Source of the DNA: Cesiribacteraceae bacterium YIM B00369
GTDB lineage: Bacteria > Bacteroidota > Bacteroidia > Cytophagales > Cyclobacteriaceae
Reading direction: 5' to 3'
Assembly: GCA_017948555.1 (NCBI GenBank)
Contig: JAFMYY010000012.1
Span: 1 to 64,000, forward strand
DNA: 64,000 nt
The notes under the pieces are model-generated. The model made no database searches and was not told the origin of the DNA. It saw nothing but the letters and a program-made list of their open reading frames with translations. The position numbers were made by a program, and so were the translations under genes. Shown in pieces: positions 51,920 to 62,065 of the stretch (position 1 is the first letter of the stretch; each line of letters starts with the position of its first letter).

Positions 51920-53545
51920 ATGAAAAAAATATTCCTTCTGCTTTTGATGGCAGTTTGCAGCCATTTTCTCATTGCCCAGCCACGCCCGAAAGAGGTGGAT
52001 ATTACCTGGGGTGAAAAATACAGAGCCTCAAAAAAAACAACCTTGAGTGATGTGGTGGGCTATGACGGAACAGGAATCTATGCTATAAAGCATATTTCGA
52101 AAGGATTTTATGGGTTAAATTCTTATCTGGCGCTGGAACATTACGATAATGATATGAACCAGACAAGGTCTGTGGAAATTGAGCTGAAGCATAACCGGGA
52201 TGAGTTATCCTTTGAATTTATGCTGCAGTATAATGGCAGGCTTTATCTCTTTTCCTCTTTTAAAGACCAGAAGGAAAAGCAGAATTTTCTTTATGTACAG
52301 CCAATAAACACTCATTCTTTGCAGCAGGAGGGAGCGCCCAGGTTAATTGCTAAAATCAGCTATGAAGGGGAGAAGAAAAAGAACAGCGGAAGCTTTGATT
52401 ATGCGCTTTCCGCGGACTCCACCAAAATGCTTATTTTTTATAACCTTCCTCATAATAAAAAAGAGAAGGAGCGCTTTGGATTACATGTGTTTGACCAGGG
52501 TATGAAGGAGATATGGAACAAGGAAATTACCCTGCCTTATGAAGAGGAATTGTTTGATGTGGAACGATGTAAGATCGATAATGCAGGGAATGTACATTTG
52601 CTTGGAATGATTTACAGCGAAAAACGAAAGGTCAGGCGTAAAGGGGAGGTGAATTACAAATACCAGGTGCTGAGTTACCGCGAAAACGGGAACAGCCTGA
52701 CTGAATATCCTGTGGAAATCCCTGACATGTTCCTTACCGATATGCAAATAGCCATTACACACCACCAGGACATTATTTGTGCCGGATTTTATTCTGAAAA
52801 AGGAAAGCACAGTATAAAAGGGAGCTATTTTGTAAAAGTAGACGGGAAGACTAAAGCTATCAAACAGAAAAGCATTAAAGAATTTAGTGCTGATTTTATT
52901 ACCCAGCATATGTCGGAGCGGAAAGCTGAAAAAACAAAGCGGAAGATAGAAAAAGGGAAGGATGTGGAGATGTATGAGTATGCTTTGGATGAGCTGGTGA
53001 TCAGGGAAGATGGAGGAGTAATTTTAGTAGGAGAGCAGTATTATGTGAATGTAGTTACCTTTACATCTCCGGGGCCTAACGGAATAATGAACACCCGCAC
53101 CACTACCTACTACAATTACAATGATATTATTGTGGTAAATATTAATCCGACCGGTGAGATAGAGTGGGCACAAAAGATTCCTAAACTGCAAATGACCAGA
53201 GAGGACGGTGGCTTTTTCTCTTCATATTCAATGGCTGTCGTGCACGATAAAATGTTCTTTGTTTTTAATGATAACCCTAAAAACCTGAGCCCGAAGGCGG
53301 GTAAGAGCCACAATTTTGTCCCGGGAAGGAAAGAGTCTACGGTGGTGCTTGTTGCCCTTGACAGGGATGGAAACCAAAAGAAATCGCCGCTTTTTATGAG
53401 TGGTGATGCGGCTGTGGTTATCCGGCCTAAGGTGTGCGAACAAATTTCCGAAAATGAACTGGTGGTTTTCGGGCAGCGTAAAAAGAACCAGCGCTTTGCA
53501 AAAATTCAGTTTAAGGAGTCGCTTATTTACGGTTCGATAAAGTAA
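51920..53545 (+). CDS. Secreted protein, paralogue of 40480-42048
   Basis: 541 residues with a clear signal peptide (MKKIFLLLLMAVCSHFLIAQ). The mature protein parallels the 522-residue one at 40480 along its whole length: GYDGTGIYAI, IDNAGNVHLLGM, VIREDGGVILVGEQYYV and DIIVVNINPTGEI match in order. The repeated D-G/N-G turns and periodic beta strands suggest a propeller-like fold. A Lys-rich segment (~330-350, ERKAEKTKRKIEKGKD) is absent from the paralogue. No catalytic motif is recognised. A 15-bp hairpin follows at 53570. Confidence 0.82.
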   Translation: MKKIFLLLLMAVCSHFLIAQPRPKEVDITWGEKYRASKKTTLSDVVGYDGTGIYAIKHISKGFYGLNSYLALEHYDNDMNQTRSVEIELKHNRDELSFEFMLQYNGRLYLFSSFKDQKEKQNFLYVQPINTHSLQQEGAPRLIAKISYEGEKKKNSGSFDYALSADSTKMLIFYNLPHNKKEKERFGLHVFDQGMKEIWNKEITLPYEEELFDVERCKIDNAGNVHLLGMIYSEKRKVRRKGEVNYKYQVLSYRENGNSLTEYPVEIPDMFLTDMQIAITHHQDIICAGFYSEKGKHSIKGSYFVKVDGKTKAIKQKSIKEFSADFITQHMSERKAEKTKRKIEKGKDVEMYEYALDELVIREDGGVILVGEQYYVNVVTFTSPGPNGIMNTRTTTYYNYNDIIVVNINPTGEIEWAQKIPKLQMTREDGGFFSSYSMAVVHDKMFFVFNDNPKNLSPKAGKSHNFVPGRKESTVVLVALDRDGNQKKSPLFMSGDAAVVIRPKVCEQISENELVVFGQRKKNQRFAKIQFKESLIYGSIK

Positions 53546-53569
53546 ATAGAAGGTGATAGCCGGAATGAG

Positions 53570-53603
53570 GGAAATAGAGCCGGCATTTGCCGGCTCTATT
53601 TCC
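53570..53603. terminator. Perfect 15-bp hairpin between convergent genes
   Basis: The arm 53570-53584 (core TAGAGCCGGC) pairs perfectly with 53589-53603 around ATTT. It ends at the last base before the stop codon of the convergent epimerase gene. The T tract after it is weak, so it may act as a bidirectional block or an RNA-protecting hairpin. Confidence 0.65.
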
Positions 53604-54566
53604 TTAAAATAACCGTGGGATTTTGCAGTAGCCATGCTTTTGAAACCATTCTACTGCATCCTGAATAGCGCTTTCAATCCTTCTTTTTTGTAAGCCCAAA
53701 GCTTCATAACTTTTGCTTCCGTCGTAATACAGGTTTTTATTTATAAGAGCTGCATTTTCGCTGGTTAGCTTCAGGGAAAGTCCAAAAGTGTCCGATATCA
53801 GGCTTCCTGCCTTACCGGCCAGAAGGCTGACGGGGGCCGGCAGTTCAAAAACGTTTTTGGCTACCCCCGTTTCCTGCCGGATCAGCTTAAAAAAACGACG
53901 ATAGCTCATATTCTCATTAGCCAGCAGAAATCTTTTTCCACTGGTTTCAGAAGTTATTGCTTTAACAATAGCTTCGGCAACATCTTTAACGTGAATAAAG
54001 CTTTTTCCTCCTGCAGGGCAAATGACAGGGTTGTTATTTAAGTAGTGAAGAACAGACTGGCCTGAACTTGGCTTTACATCCCTGGCACCAATCATAAAAG
54101 AAGGATTGATAACGGTGGCCGGAATATCCTTCTGCTCCAGGATGAAATCTTCTGCTGCTTTTTTGCTCTTAATATAATCAGTATCAATATCCAGTGCCCG
54201 GCCGTTTATAAGAGGAAAGGTGTTAGCTGTACTCACTAATATCAATTTCCGGTGCTTATTAGCCAGTGCTGCAGAAAGAATACTTTGGGTGCCTTTAATA
54301 TTTACAGCGGCATGTTCCTGCCATGAGGTTTTCCATTGTTTTGTATTGGCCGCGCAATGAACAATAACCTGGCAGTCTTCTGCTGCTTTTTTTATTGAAT
54401 CCGGATTACTGAGGTCGCCATAATAAATTTCAGGATTTAAGCCCTCCAGGCCGAGCGTATTGCTGGTTTTGCGTATTAAAACCCTGCTTTCCATTCCGTT
54501 TTGCCGGAGGAGTTCCACTACATTACTGCCCAGTAAGCCTGTTCCACCTGTTACTAAAATCTTCAT
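53604..54566 (-). CDS. NAD(P)-dependent epimerase/reductase (extended SDR)
   Basis: 320 residues. The N-terminal ILVTGGTGLLGSNVV is the extended-SDR Rossmann motif, with YYGDLSNPDSI (~50) and VHCAANTKQW (~70). The catalytic tyrosine and lysine fit YIKSKKAAE near 133. The overall pattern is dihydroflavonol-4-reductase-like. The substrate is unknown; relatives act on sugars, steroids or polyketide-type ketones. It starts 11 nt after the SDR gene on the same strand, so the two form an operon. Confidence 0.88.
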   Translation of the reverse strand: MKILVTGGTGLLGSNVVELLRQNGMESRVLIRKTSNTLGLEGLNPEIYYGDLSNPDSIKKAAEDCQVIVHCAANTKQWKTSWQEHAAVNIKGTQSILSAALANKHRKLILVSTANTFPLINGRALDIDTDYIKSKKAAEDFILEQKDIPATVINPSFMIGARDVKPSSGQSVLHYLNNNPVICPAGGKSFIHVKDVAEAIVKAITSETSGKRFLLANENMSYRRFFKLIRQETGVAKNVFELPAPVSLLAGKAGSLISDTFGLSLKLTSENAALINKNLYYDGSKSYEALGLQKRRIESAIQDAVEWFQKHGYCKIPRLF

Positions 54567-54577
54567 ATTAATTGTAT

Positions 54578-55387
54578 TCAGGAAGTAAGCCCCAGTTCTT
54601 TTTTAAAAATTCTGGTAAAGATGGGCATGGCGAAGCAGGAAGGAATTAATTTCATCAGTCTGCAGGAGAATTTACTCACCACCCCCGGTATAATAACATC
54701 TTTACCGGCCAGTGTCTGCAATACTCCTATGGAGGCAACTTCCTCTACACTCAGTTTTATCAATTCTCCCCAAAAGCCATGTTTTTTTAGCCTGTCAAAG
54801 CCATCCTGAGTGGTTAACATTGGTCCCGGGTGGAGTACACTCACTTTTATGGAGGTGTCTTTCAGCTCTTCCCTGAGACCAACAGAAAAAGAGTATACAA
54901 ATGCCTTGGAGGCAGGGTATACTGTTTTGTAAGGCATGGGTTTAAAAGCTGCAATACTTGAAATGTTTAAAATAAAGGATTTTGCACTTTTCTTGAGTTC
55001 AGGAACAAAGAGCCTGGTGAGTAGTGCCAGAGCCCTGATATTCAGTAAAATAAGAGTGTTAATAAAATCAGCATCTGTTGTATCAAAAACAGCGCTTCCG
55101 CCCAGGCCGGCATTATTGACCAGACCTGCCAGGTTCAGCTTTTTATACGTCACCCAGCGATGGAACTTATAAATGTTATCCAGTTCTGTTAAGTCTGTTT
55201 CAAAATGAAAGGCTGTGATTTTATATTGTTCAGTAAGTTCCCTGCAATATCGGGGGAGCTGCTCGTCCGGAAGGGCAACCAGAATAAGGTTAAAGCCCTG
55301 CTGTGCAAACTCCTTCGCCATAGCCTTGCCTAAACCAAGGCTTGCCCCGGTAATAATTACATAACCATGTGTATCTTCATTATCCAT
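54578..55387 (-). CDS. Short-chain dehydrogenase (SDR)
   Basis: 269 residues. The cofactor motif TGASLGLGKAMAKEF is at ~14-28, NNAGLGG near 92, and the catalytic Ser and YPASK fit NISSIAAF (~140) and YPASKAFVY (~157). No signal peptide is present. The C-terminal ~60 residues are hydrophobic (VSKFSCRLMKLIPS), so it may associate with the membrane, as DltE-like SDRs do. It is the first gene of a two-gene operon with the epimerase-like protein, which hints at two successive reductions of one substrate. Confidence 0.9.
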   Translation of the reverse strand: MDNEDTHGYVIITGASLGLGKAMAKEFAQQGFNLILVALPDEQLPRYCRELTEQYKITAFHFETDLTELDNIYKFHRWVTYKKLNLAGLVNNAGLGGSAVFDTTDADFINTLILLNIRALALLTRLFVPELKKSAKSFILNISSIAAFKPMPYKTVYPASKAFVYSFSVGLREELKDTSIKVSVLHPGPMLTTQDGFDRLKKHGFWGELIKLSVEEVASIGVLQTLAGKDVIIPGVVSKFSCRLMKLIPSCFAMPIFTRIFKKELGLTS

Positions 55388-55882
55388 TTCTGAACCTGTC
55401 CTGTTTTTTTAAGTCAAAAAAATTAAAGCCCGTGCCGCAACTGAGGTTATTAGTCTGGTTTTACTGCCTGAGGGTTTTTTATTGGTTCCGTTAAAGAACC
55501 TTTGTATATGAACTCTATAAACTTCGTGATGTTTGTGTTTTAAGCGGGTTAAGCCGGATTTTCAGAGCAATTTTCAGTAACGGCAATTGAACATCTTTCA
55601 CATTTCTTATATTTGGCTGGCGGATATTTATAAATGAACTGCAGTATTCGTTCAGGGTAAAAAGAATTCGGTTTTTGCTCAGTTCAGGATTGATTGTGGT
55701 TTTAGTGGCTCCGTAAAACGCAAAAATGCTGACAAACAAAAAAAGAGCTTCCGTCCGGAAAACTCTTTTTTTTGTTTGTCAGCCATCTCTGTTTAAGGAT
55801 CCTAAAGCAATCACAAAATGGTAAACAATTTTTAGTTGCTTGAAATTCTATGGAATGCGTTTCCTGTTTATTTTATGTTTGC
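55388..55882. other. Intergenic region with one large hairpin
   Basis: 495 bp. The only strong signal is the hairpin at 55728-55783. A 74-codon frame on the minus strand (55515-55739) has poor composition and overlaps the hairpin, so it is not called. Confidence 0.5.
55728..55783 (-). terminator. Long near-perfect hairpin after the Cache-GAF gene
   Basis: A 20-nt arm (GCTGACAAACAAAAAAAGAG, 55728-55747) pairs with 55763-55783 with only one bulged T. The 15-nt loop itself contains TTCC/GGAA. On the minus strand a T run lies inside the stem. It sits about 100 nt beyond the stop of the receptor gene and probably ends its transcript. Confidence 0.7.
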
Positions 55883-58039
55883 TTACACCTTATTATTGTT
55901 TTTGATTTCAAGCTGCTCATTTAACTTCATGTTTTCTTTTTCCAGCTCCATTAGCTTTCTGTTCAGCTCCTCCTGGGTTGCCAGGAGTTCCTCTGTATTC
56001 TGACGCAGCTCTTCCTCCTGTGCCCTGATTTCCTCTGCCATCTGTTGAGAGCTCTCCAGCAGACGTTTGGTTACTTCATTTACTTTAACCGAGGATATTG
56101 AAGAGGCTATGCTTTCGCCGGTTTTTTGCAGGAATTCAATCTGGAATGCTTCAATAAGGTTGAAGGAGGCAAGCTCAATTACCCCCTGGACCTCGTCATT
56201 ACTGATTAGCGGAATAATAATTAATGAGGTTGGTGTAGCCTCCCCAAGGCCGGAGGTTATTTTGATGTAGTCCTGAGGAACATCAGTAAGATAAATATAT
56301 TCTTTCTCCAGCACTGCCTGCCCAACTAAGCCTTCGCCTATTGATATTTGTTGCGTCAGGTGCTTCAGCCGGCCATAAGCATAGCAACTCCTGAGCTCCA
56401 GGTAAGCCGGCTGGTTTTCATCCGGCTGCTCCAGTATATAAAGGGCACCCTGATTGGCATTTAAGTACTTTACCAGCTGGCCCGTTGTTTCCCGGCACAA
56501 GTCCTGCAGGTTATTATTGTTTTTTCGTAAGATGTCGCCCAACTGTGCCACTCCTTCGTTAAACCACTTGCGGATGCTGTCTTCCGTTGCAGCCTTTTTT
56601 AAATCTGTCCGCATCCGGATCAAAGAATTTCCAAGGGTATCATCACTGCTTAAGGCAGTAAAGCCGGCATCAAGATTACCTTTCCCTATTTCACGTGCAA
56701 ATTCTGTATAGGCACCAATTCCATCGACTAAATTGTTCAATGAATGGGTCATTTCTCCGATTTCATCTTTTGTGCTTACCTCTAAACGATCGATTTGCTT
56801 ACCCTGAGCAAGTGCCTGTAAGCGCTCTTTTACAAGATAAATAGCCTTAGTCATGGAGTTAGCCATTATTATGGCAGCCACAGAACCTCCACCAATCAGC
56901 AGAATGCTCACCAGTACGATTATCCAGACCAATTGACTGATCTGTTCCGTAATTTCCTCCTGCCGGGCCGCTATCATTTTATCAATATTATCTGTATAAA
57001 CGCCCGAGCCAATTACCCAGCCCAATGGCTCAAAATATTTTACATATGAAAGCTTTGGCTCGTCATGATCACTCCCCGGCTTTGGCCACATATATTCCAC
57101 AAAGCCGCTTCCTTCCTGCCGGGCCTTTTGTGCCATCAGCTGAAAAAAGTTCTGGCCTGTTCCCTTTACACAATTGTATTTTTCGTTATCCAGTATTTTT
57201 CCATCCAGGGACGGATTTGTCGGGTGCATTACCATTTTCGGGTAGGGCAACTGGTTATCCTTTATCCAGAAGTAGCCTTCACTGCCATTATAACGCAGGT
57301 TTGAAATATCTTTCAAAAGAGCTCCCACTACGTCTCTTTTAACATCATCCAGGTAAATACCGGTACCCAGCACCCAGCCCCACTCTTCAAACAGCGCTAC
57401 ATAAGAAAGCTTTTTTACGTTGGCCACTAAGCCATCAGGTGTAGGCTTTGGCCATACATAATCCACAAACCCATTTTTATTTTCCAGACAAACTTCTGCC
57501 ATTGCCTGGAACAGGTTCCGGCTTTTTCCCATTGCACAATTGTATTTCGGGTCGTCCAGAATAGTGCCATCGATTGCAGGCAGAGTAGGGTGCATAATCA
57601 TGGTGGGATAAGGAAGGCGGGTATCATTTATCCAGATATATCCCGTACCACCATCATAACGCATGGCTTTGATTTCCTGAATAGCCAGCTTTTGGGCCTG
57701 CTCAAGGCTTAGCTCACCTGCTTTTACCTGTTTTGCTCTTTGCCGGAGTATGGTTGTGGCAACATCCACTATATTCTGAAGCCTGTGCCCATACATTTTC
57801 TCCACAAAGGCTTTATTTTCTATATTATTGTAGCTTGTTTCTATTGACTGATAGGCAAGACCAACAAATCCCTCCAGGGATTCCCTGACCTTTTCACTCT
57901 CTTCACGCTGGTAAGCCACAAGGTCAGCAGCTGCTTTTTGCCGGATATTATATATGAAAATGGAGGCAAGGGTAACTACCGATACTATAAGGGTTAAGAT
58001 GATGAGTAATGAAAATTTTCTTTTAACGCTAAGTTTCAT
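55883..58039 (-). CDS. Tandem Cache-HAMP-GAF receptor without an output domain
   Basis: 718 residues. A membrane helix (~10-30) leads into two related periplasmic Cache-type domains (about 120-230 and 250-355), shown by the paired motifs GTGYIWINDTRLPYPTMIMHP and GSEGYFWIKDNQLPYPKMVMHP (first 20 residues of each) and the shared WPKP. A second membrane helix (~375-397), a HAMP segment (~398-450), a soluble GAF domain (~520-660) and a terminal coiled coil (~665-718) follow. Neither a methyl-accepting domain, HisKA nor HATPase is present. It is probably a ligand sensor that signals through a partner protein. Confidence 0.88.
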   Translation of the reverse strand: MKLSVKRKFSLLIILTLIVSVVTLASIFIYNIRQKAAADLVAYQREESEKVRESLEGFVGLAYQSIETSYNNIENKAFVEKMYGHRLQNIVDVATTILRQRAKQVKAGELSLEQAQKLAIQEIKAMRYDGGTGYIWINDTRLPYPTMIMHPTLPAIDGTILDDPKYNCAMGKSRNLFQAMAEVCLENKNGFVDYVWPKPTPDGLVANVKKLSYVALFEEWGWVLGTGIYLDDVKRDVVGALLKDISNLRYNGSEGYFWIKDNQLPYPKMVMHPTNPSLDGKILDNEKYNCVKGTGQNFFQLMAQKARQEGSGFVEYMWPKPGSDHDEPKLSYVKYFEPLGWVIGSGVYTDNIDKMIAARQEEITEQISQLVWIIVLVSILLIGGGSVAAIIMANSMTKAIYLVKERLQALAQGKQIDRLEVSTKDEIGEMTHSLNNLVDGIGAYTEFAREIGKGNLDAGFTALSSDDTLGNSLIRMRTDLKKAATEDSIRKWFNEGVAQLGDILRKNNNNLQDLCRETTGQLVKYLNANQGALYILEQPDENQPAYLELRSCYAYGRLKHLTQQISIGEGLVGQAVLEKEYIYLTDVPQDYIKITSGLGEATPTSLIIIPLISNDEVQGVIELASFNLIEAFQIEFLQKTGESIASSISSVKVNEVTKRLLESSQQMAEEIRAQEEELRQNTEELLATQEELNRKLMELEKENMKLNEQLEIKNNNKV

Positions 58040-58328
58040 AAAGGTAAATAGCCTGTGAATTAAGTTATCAGTAAATCTATAGGCTATCTTCTTTGCAAAC
58101 TAATCTCCAGGGGTTTACCCTTAGATGCCAGTGAGTAGGTAACTTGCGATGTTTTGATATATGAAATTTTGTATGCTGTAAAAGCAGGAAAGCTTACATT
58201 AAAAAATTAAATGGAAATTTCTTATTATCCGCTGTTAAAGGCATTTCCCTTCCCTGGCTGTATATTTTATGAAAAAACATACATTACTGGCTTTTTATCA
58301 AATATCTTTATAAAATTATACAGGTCTG

Positions 58329-58359
58329 ACTTTCAGGAAGTTTTAAGCTTCCTGAAAGT
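58329..58359. terminator. 12-bp perfect hairpin after icmF
   Basis: ACTTTCAGGAAG (58329-58340) pairs perfectly with CTTCCTGAAAGT (58348-58359), 13 nt beyond the icmF stop on the minus strand. There is no strong T tract, so it may be a weak terminator or a 3'-end stabiliser. Confidence 0.5.
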
Positions 58360-58372
58360 TATCATCCTTATC

Positions 58373-61300
58373 CTACATATTTCTCCGGTACTGGCCGCCA
58401 ACATCAAAAAGGGCGTGGGTTATCTGGCCCAGCGAGCAATATTTGCCGGCTTCCATAAGGCAGGCAAACATATTGCCGTTTCTTACAGCAGTCTGTTGAA
58501 GCTCCCGCAGCCATTTTTCTGCCTCCTGTTTGTTCCGCTCCTTCAGTCCTTCAACCATCTCTATCTGGTATTCCTTTTCTTCTTTGGTAGCCCTGATCAC
58601 TTCTGCAGGGATAACAGTAGGCGATCCTTTAGAACTCAGAAAAGTGTTTACACCAATAATAGGATATTCGCCGTTATGCTTCAGGGTTTCATAATGCAGA
58701 CTCTCTTCCTGTATTTTTCCGCGCTGGTACATGGTTTCCATTGCGCCGAGTACGCCCCCTCTTTCGGTAATGCGGTCAAACTCAGCTAAAACAGCTTCCT
58801 CCACTAAATCTGTTAACTCTTCTATTATAAAAGCCCCCTGGAGTGGGTTTTCGTTTTTAGCCAGACCAAGTTCACGGTTAATAATGAGCTGGATGGCCAT
58901 TGCACGGCGCACACTTTCTTCTGTAGGGGTGGTTATGGCCTCGTCGTAGGCATTGGTGTGAAGGGAATTACAGTTGTCGTAAATAGCATACAGCGCCTGC
59001 AGGCTGGTGCGTATATCGTTAAAGTCAATTTCCTGGGCATGGAGGGAGCGGCCGCTGGTCTGGATGTGGTATTTAAGCATCTGGCTGCGCTCATTGGCCC
59101 CGTAAAGGTGCTTCATGGCCTTGGCCCAGATGCGGCGTGCCACACGGCCAATTACCGCATACTCAGCATCCACACCATTGGAAAAGAAAAAGCTGAGGTT
59201 AGGTGCAAACTTATTAATGTCCATGCCCCGGCTCAGGTAGTACTCCACAAAAGTAAAGCCATTGGCCAGTGTAAAAGCCAGCTGGGTAATGGGGTTGGCG
59301 CCTGCCTCTGCAATATGGTAGCCCGATATTGAAACAGAATAGAAGTTGCGCACATTCTGCTCAATAAAATACTCCTGCACATCGCCCATAAGGCGGAGCG
59401 AGAATTCGGTGGAAAAGATGCAGGTATTCTGGGCCTGATCTTCCTTCAGTATATCGGCCTGCACAGTACCACGCACAGCTGCCAGCGTTTTAGTCTTTAT
59501 CTCTTCATATATTTCTGCAGGAAGCACCTGGTCGCCGCTTACTCCAAGCAACATCAGGCCAAGGCCATCATTTCCCTCCGGAAGCGGACCCTGATATTGC
59601 GGCCGGGCAGTACCTTTATCTTTATATATCTGTTCAATTTTCTGCTTTACCTCTTCTTCCAGTCCGTTTTTCCTGATGTAAAGCTCGCACTGCTGGTCGA
59701 TGGCGGCGTTCATGAAGAAACCTGTAAGGATAGCTGCCGGGCCATTGATGGTCATGGATACAGAGGTGGCAGGATCGGCCAGGTTAAAGCCGCTGTAGAG
59801 TTTTTTTGCATCGTCAAGGCAGCAGATGCTTACTCCGGAATTGCCGATTTTTCCGTAAATATCGGGCCGCCAGCCGGGGTCGTTGCCATAAAGAGTAACA
59901 GAATCGAAAGCAGTGCTCAGGCGTTTAGCCGGAGTTTCGCGGCTTACATAGTGGAAACGGCGGTTGGTTCGTTCAGGCCCCCCTTCACCTGCGAACATGC
60001 GGGTAGGGTCTTCACCTTTCCTTTTGAAGGGGAACACGCCGGCTGTATAGGGAAATTCACCCGGTACATTTTCCTGCAGGTTCCATTTAAGTAAATCGCC
60101 CCAGGCCTCGTAGCGGGGGAGGGCTACCTTTGGTATCTGTGTATGGGAGAGCGTTTCGCTGTGTGTTTCAATTTTTATTTCCTTATCGCGCACTTTGTAG
60201 GTAAAAGCCAGATCGCGGTATTTCTTCACCTTATCCGGCCATTCCTCCAGCAATCTGCTGTTGTAAGGGTCCAGCTTCAGTTTTTCCTGCTCATAAGTTT
60301 CCTGTAGCTTTTCAATAAGGCCTTCTTTTCCCTCCACAGCAGTGTTCCGGAGCATTTCCACAGATTTGCGCAGGCTGTATAATTGCTGGGCAATTTTAGC
60401 CTGTTCCTCTGCCTTCTTATCATATTGGCGGTTATTGGCCGCAATTTCGCTCAGGTAGCGGGTTCTGTGGGGAGGTATTATATACACCTTCTCCGACATC
60501 TCGTTGGTAATCTTCAGTCCGGGTTTTAGATCAGTACCGGTTTTTTCTGCCAGTTTTTCCATCACTGCTATGTACAGCTGGTTCATGCCGGGGTCGTTAA
60601 ATTGCGAGGCAATGGTTCCAAATACAGGAAGCTCCTCAGCCTTTGCATCCCAGAGACCCTTATTGCGCATGTACTGCTTTTTTACATCGCGCAGGGCATC
60701 GGGTGCACCGCGTTTGTCGAACTTATTGAGGGCAATAACATCGGCAAAATCGAGCATATCGATCTTTTCCAGCTGGGTGGCGGCACCATATTCCGGAGTC
60801 ATCACATAAAGGGCTATATCGGAATGTTCAGTAATTTCAGTGTCGGACTGGCCAATGCCGGATGTTTCAAGGATGATAAGGTCAAAGCCGGCTGCTTTTA
60901 CCACCTTTACCGCTTCCTGCACATATTTGCTCAGCGCCAGGTTGCTCTGGCGGGTAGCCAGCGAGCGCATATAAACCCTTTCATTATGAATTGAGTTCAT
61001 GCGGATGCGGTCGCCCAGCAGGGCACCGCCGGTTTTGCGCCGGGAAGGATCCACCGAAATTATGGCTATGTGTTTGTCTTTGAAATCGTTGAGGAAGCGG
61101 CGCACCAGCTCGTCTGCTAAAGATGATTTGCCGGCGCCTCCGGTTCCGGTGATACCTAAAACCGGAGGCTGAAGGCTGCCGGCTTGCGCCCTGTTAAGTG
61201 AGGTGCTTACTTTTGCAAATTCTTCAGGGAAATTTTCTGCTGCTGAAATCAGGCGGGCAATAAGCCCGTGATCCCTTTTATGAAGACCAGTTAAATCTCC

Positions 61301-61762
61301 GTTTAGCTGGTTCCCGAGCGGAAAGTCACTTTTTTCCACCAGCTCGTTAATCATGCCCTGCAGCCCCATGGAGCGCCCGTCGTCAGGAGAAAATATGCGG
61401 TCAATACCATAGGCGTGTAGCTCCTCAATTTCTTCAGGCAGAATTGTGCCGCCACCTCCTCCAAATATTTTAATATGCCCTGCGCCCAGCTCTCTCAGAA
61501 GGTCGTGCATGTACTTAAAAAATTCCACATGCCCCCCCTGGTAAGAGGTAATGGCAATCGCCTGCACATCTTCCTGTATGGCTGTTTCCACAATTTCCTG
61601 CACCGAGCGGTTATGCCCGAGATGAATAACCTCCACACCCGTTGCCTGGATGATCCGCCGCATAATATTGATAGCTGCATCGTGCCCGTCGAAGAGCGAA
61701 GCGGCAGATACCATCCTGATATGATTTTTTGGTTTGTAGGGAGCTGTTTTAGGCTGCGACAT
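58373..61762 (-). CDS. icmF: Fused isobutyryl-CoA mutase IcmF
   Basis: 1129 residues, the length of IcmF. It isomerises isobutyryl-CoA and n-butyryl-CoA with adenosylcobalamin. Domains in order: B12-binding (~10-150, with [12 protein letters not shown] and the HLGHNRS loop), a MeaB-like G-protein chaperone (~190-430, P-loop [15 protein letters not shown] near 204, NKFD near 340), a linker, and the mutase barrel (~560-1090) with [35 protein letters not shown] and [16 protein letters not shown]. The G-protein inside one chain with both other domains separates it from ordinary methylmalonyl-CoA mutase. It suggests fatty- or amino-acid-derived acyl-CoA metabolism. Confidence 0.95.
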   Translation of the reverse strand: MSQPKTAPYKPKNHIRMVSAASLFDGHDAAINIMRRIIQATGVEVIHLGHNRSVQEIVETAIQEDVQAIAITSYQGGHVEFFKYMHDLLRELGAGHIKIFGGGGGTILPEEIEELHAYGIDRIFSPDDGRSMGLQGMINELVEKSDFPLGNQLNGDLTGLHKRDHGLIARLISAAENFPEEFAKVSTSLNRAQAGSLQPPVLGITGTGGAGKSSLADELVRRFLNDFKDKHIAIISVDPSRRKTGGALLGDRIRMNSIHNERVYMRSLATRQSNLALSKYVQEAVKVVKAAGFDLIILETSGIGQSDTEITEHSDIALYVMTPEYGAATQLEKIDMLDFADVIALNKFDKRGAPDALRDVKKQYMRNKGLWDAKAEELPVFGTIASQFNDPGMNQLYIAVMEKLAEKTGTDLKPGLKITNEMSEKVYIIPPHRTRYLSEIAANNRQYDKKAEEQAKIAQQLYSLRKSVEMLRNTAVEGKEGLIEKLQETYEQEKLKLDPYNSRLLEEWPDKVKKYRDLAFTYKVRDKEIKIETHSETLSHTQIPKVALPRYEAWGDLLKWNLQENVPGEFPYTAGVFPFKRKGEDPTRMFAGEGGPERTNRRFHYVSRETPAKRLSTAFDSVTLYGNDPGWRPDIYGKIGNSGVSICCLDDAKKLYSGFNLADPATSVSMTINGPAAILTGFFMNAAIDQQCELYIRKNGLEEEVKQKIEQIYKDKGTARPQYQGPLPEGNDGLGLMLLGVSGDQVLPAEIYEEIKTKTLAAVRGTVQADILKEDQAQNTCIFSTEFSLRLMGDVQEYFIEQNVRNFYSVSISGYHIAEAGANPITQLAFTLANGFTFVEYYLSRGMDINKFAPNLSFFFSNGVDAEYAVIGRVARRIWAKAMKHLYGANERSQMLKYHIQTSGRSLHAQEIDFNDIRTSLQALYAIYDNCNSLHTNAYDEAITTPTEESVRRAMAIQLIINRELGLAKNENPLQGAFIIEELTDLVEEAVLAEFDRITERGGVLGAMETMYQRGKIQEESLHYETLKHNGEYPIIGVNTFLSSKGSPTVIPAEVIRATKEEKEYQIEMVEGLKERNKQEAEKWLRELQQTAVRNGNMFACLMEAGKYCSLGQITHALFDVGGQYRRNM

Positions 61763-62065
61763 ATATGCTTAACGTATTTGTGGATTCAATAATCAGAAAA
61801 TTAATAAAATTTGTAAGTGGAAATTTTATTTAAAAAAGTTAAAGTTTAAAAGAGGACGCTCCGGAAAGAATATTTAAGAATTGAATCCTGTAATATTCAT
61901 CTCAAATCTCAAATCTCCTGTCTCCTGTCTCCAGTCTCCTGTCTTTCTTCTCAACTACTTAACCTTTTGCAATTTACTGATTTCAGGTTTGTTTAGCTAT
62001 TTAGTTTATCGGAATGGTAAACCTCCTGATCCGTCTTACGTTGAGGAATAGGATATACAGGAAAG
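61763..62065. other. Intergenic region with repeat words
   Basis: 303 bp between divergent icmF and the patatin-like gene. It contains the degenerate repeat at 61872-61966, and otherwise nothing clear. Confidence 0.5.
61872..61966. repeat. Degenerate TCTCCTGTCTC repeat
   Basis: TTAAGAATTGAA (from 61873) is followed by CTCAAATCTC twice and then TCTCCTGTCTCC units to about 61942. The reverse complement (GGAGACAGGAGACAGGAGA) has the same word type as the arm at 68-92. Confidence 0.6.

Noticed and set aside
55515-55739. 74-codon minus-strand frame
   Set aside because: It overlaps the large hairpin and has unusual composition without any recognisable feature.
58211-58789. 192-codon plus-strand frame opposite the icmF end
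   Set aside because: It mostly overlaps the clear icmF coding sequence on the other strand and reads as its shadow.
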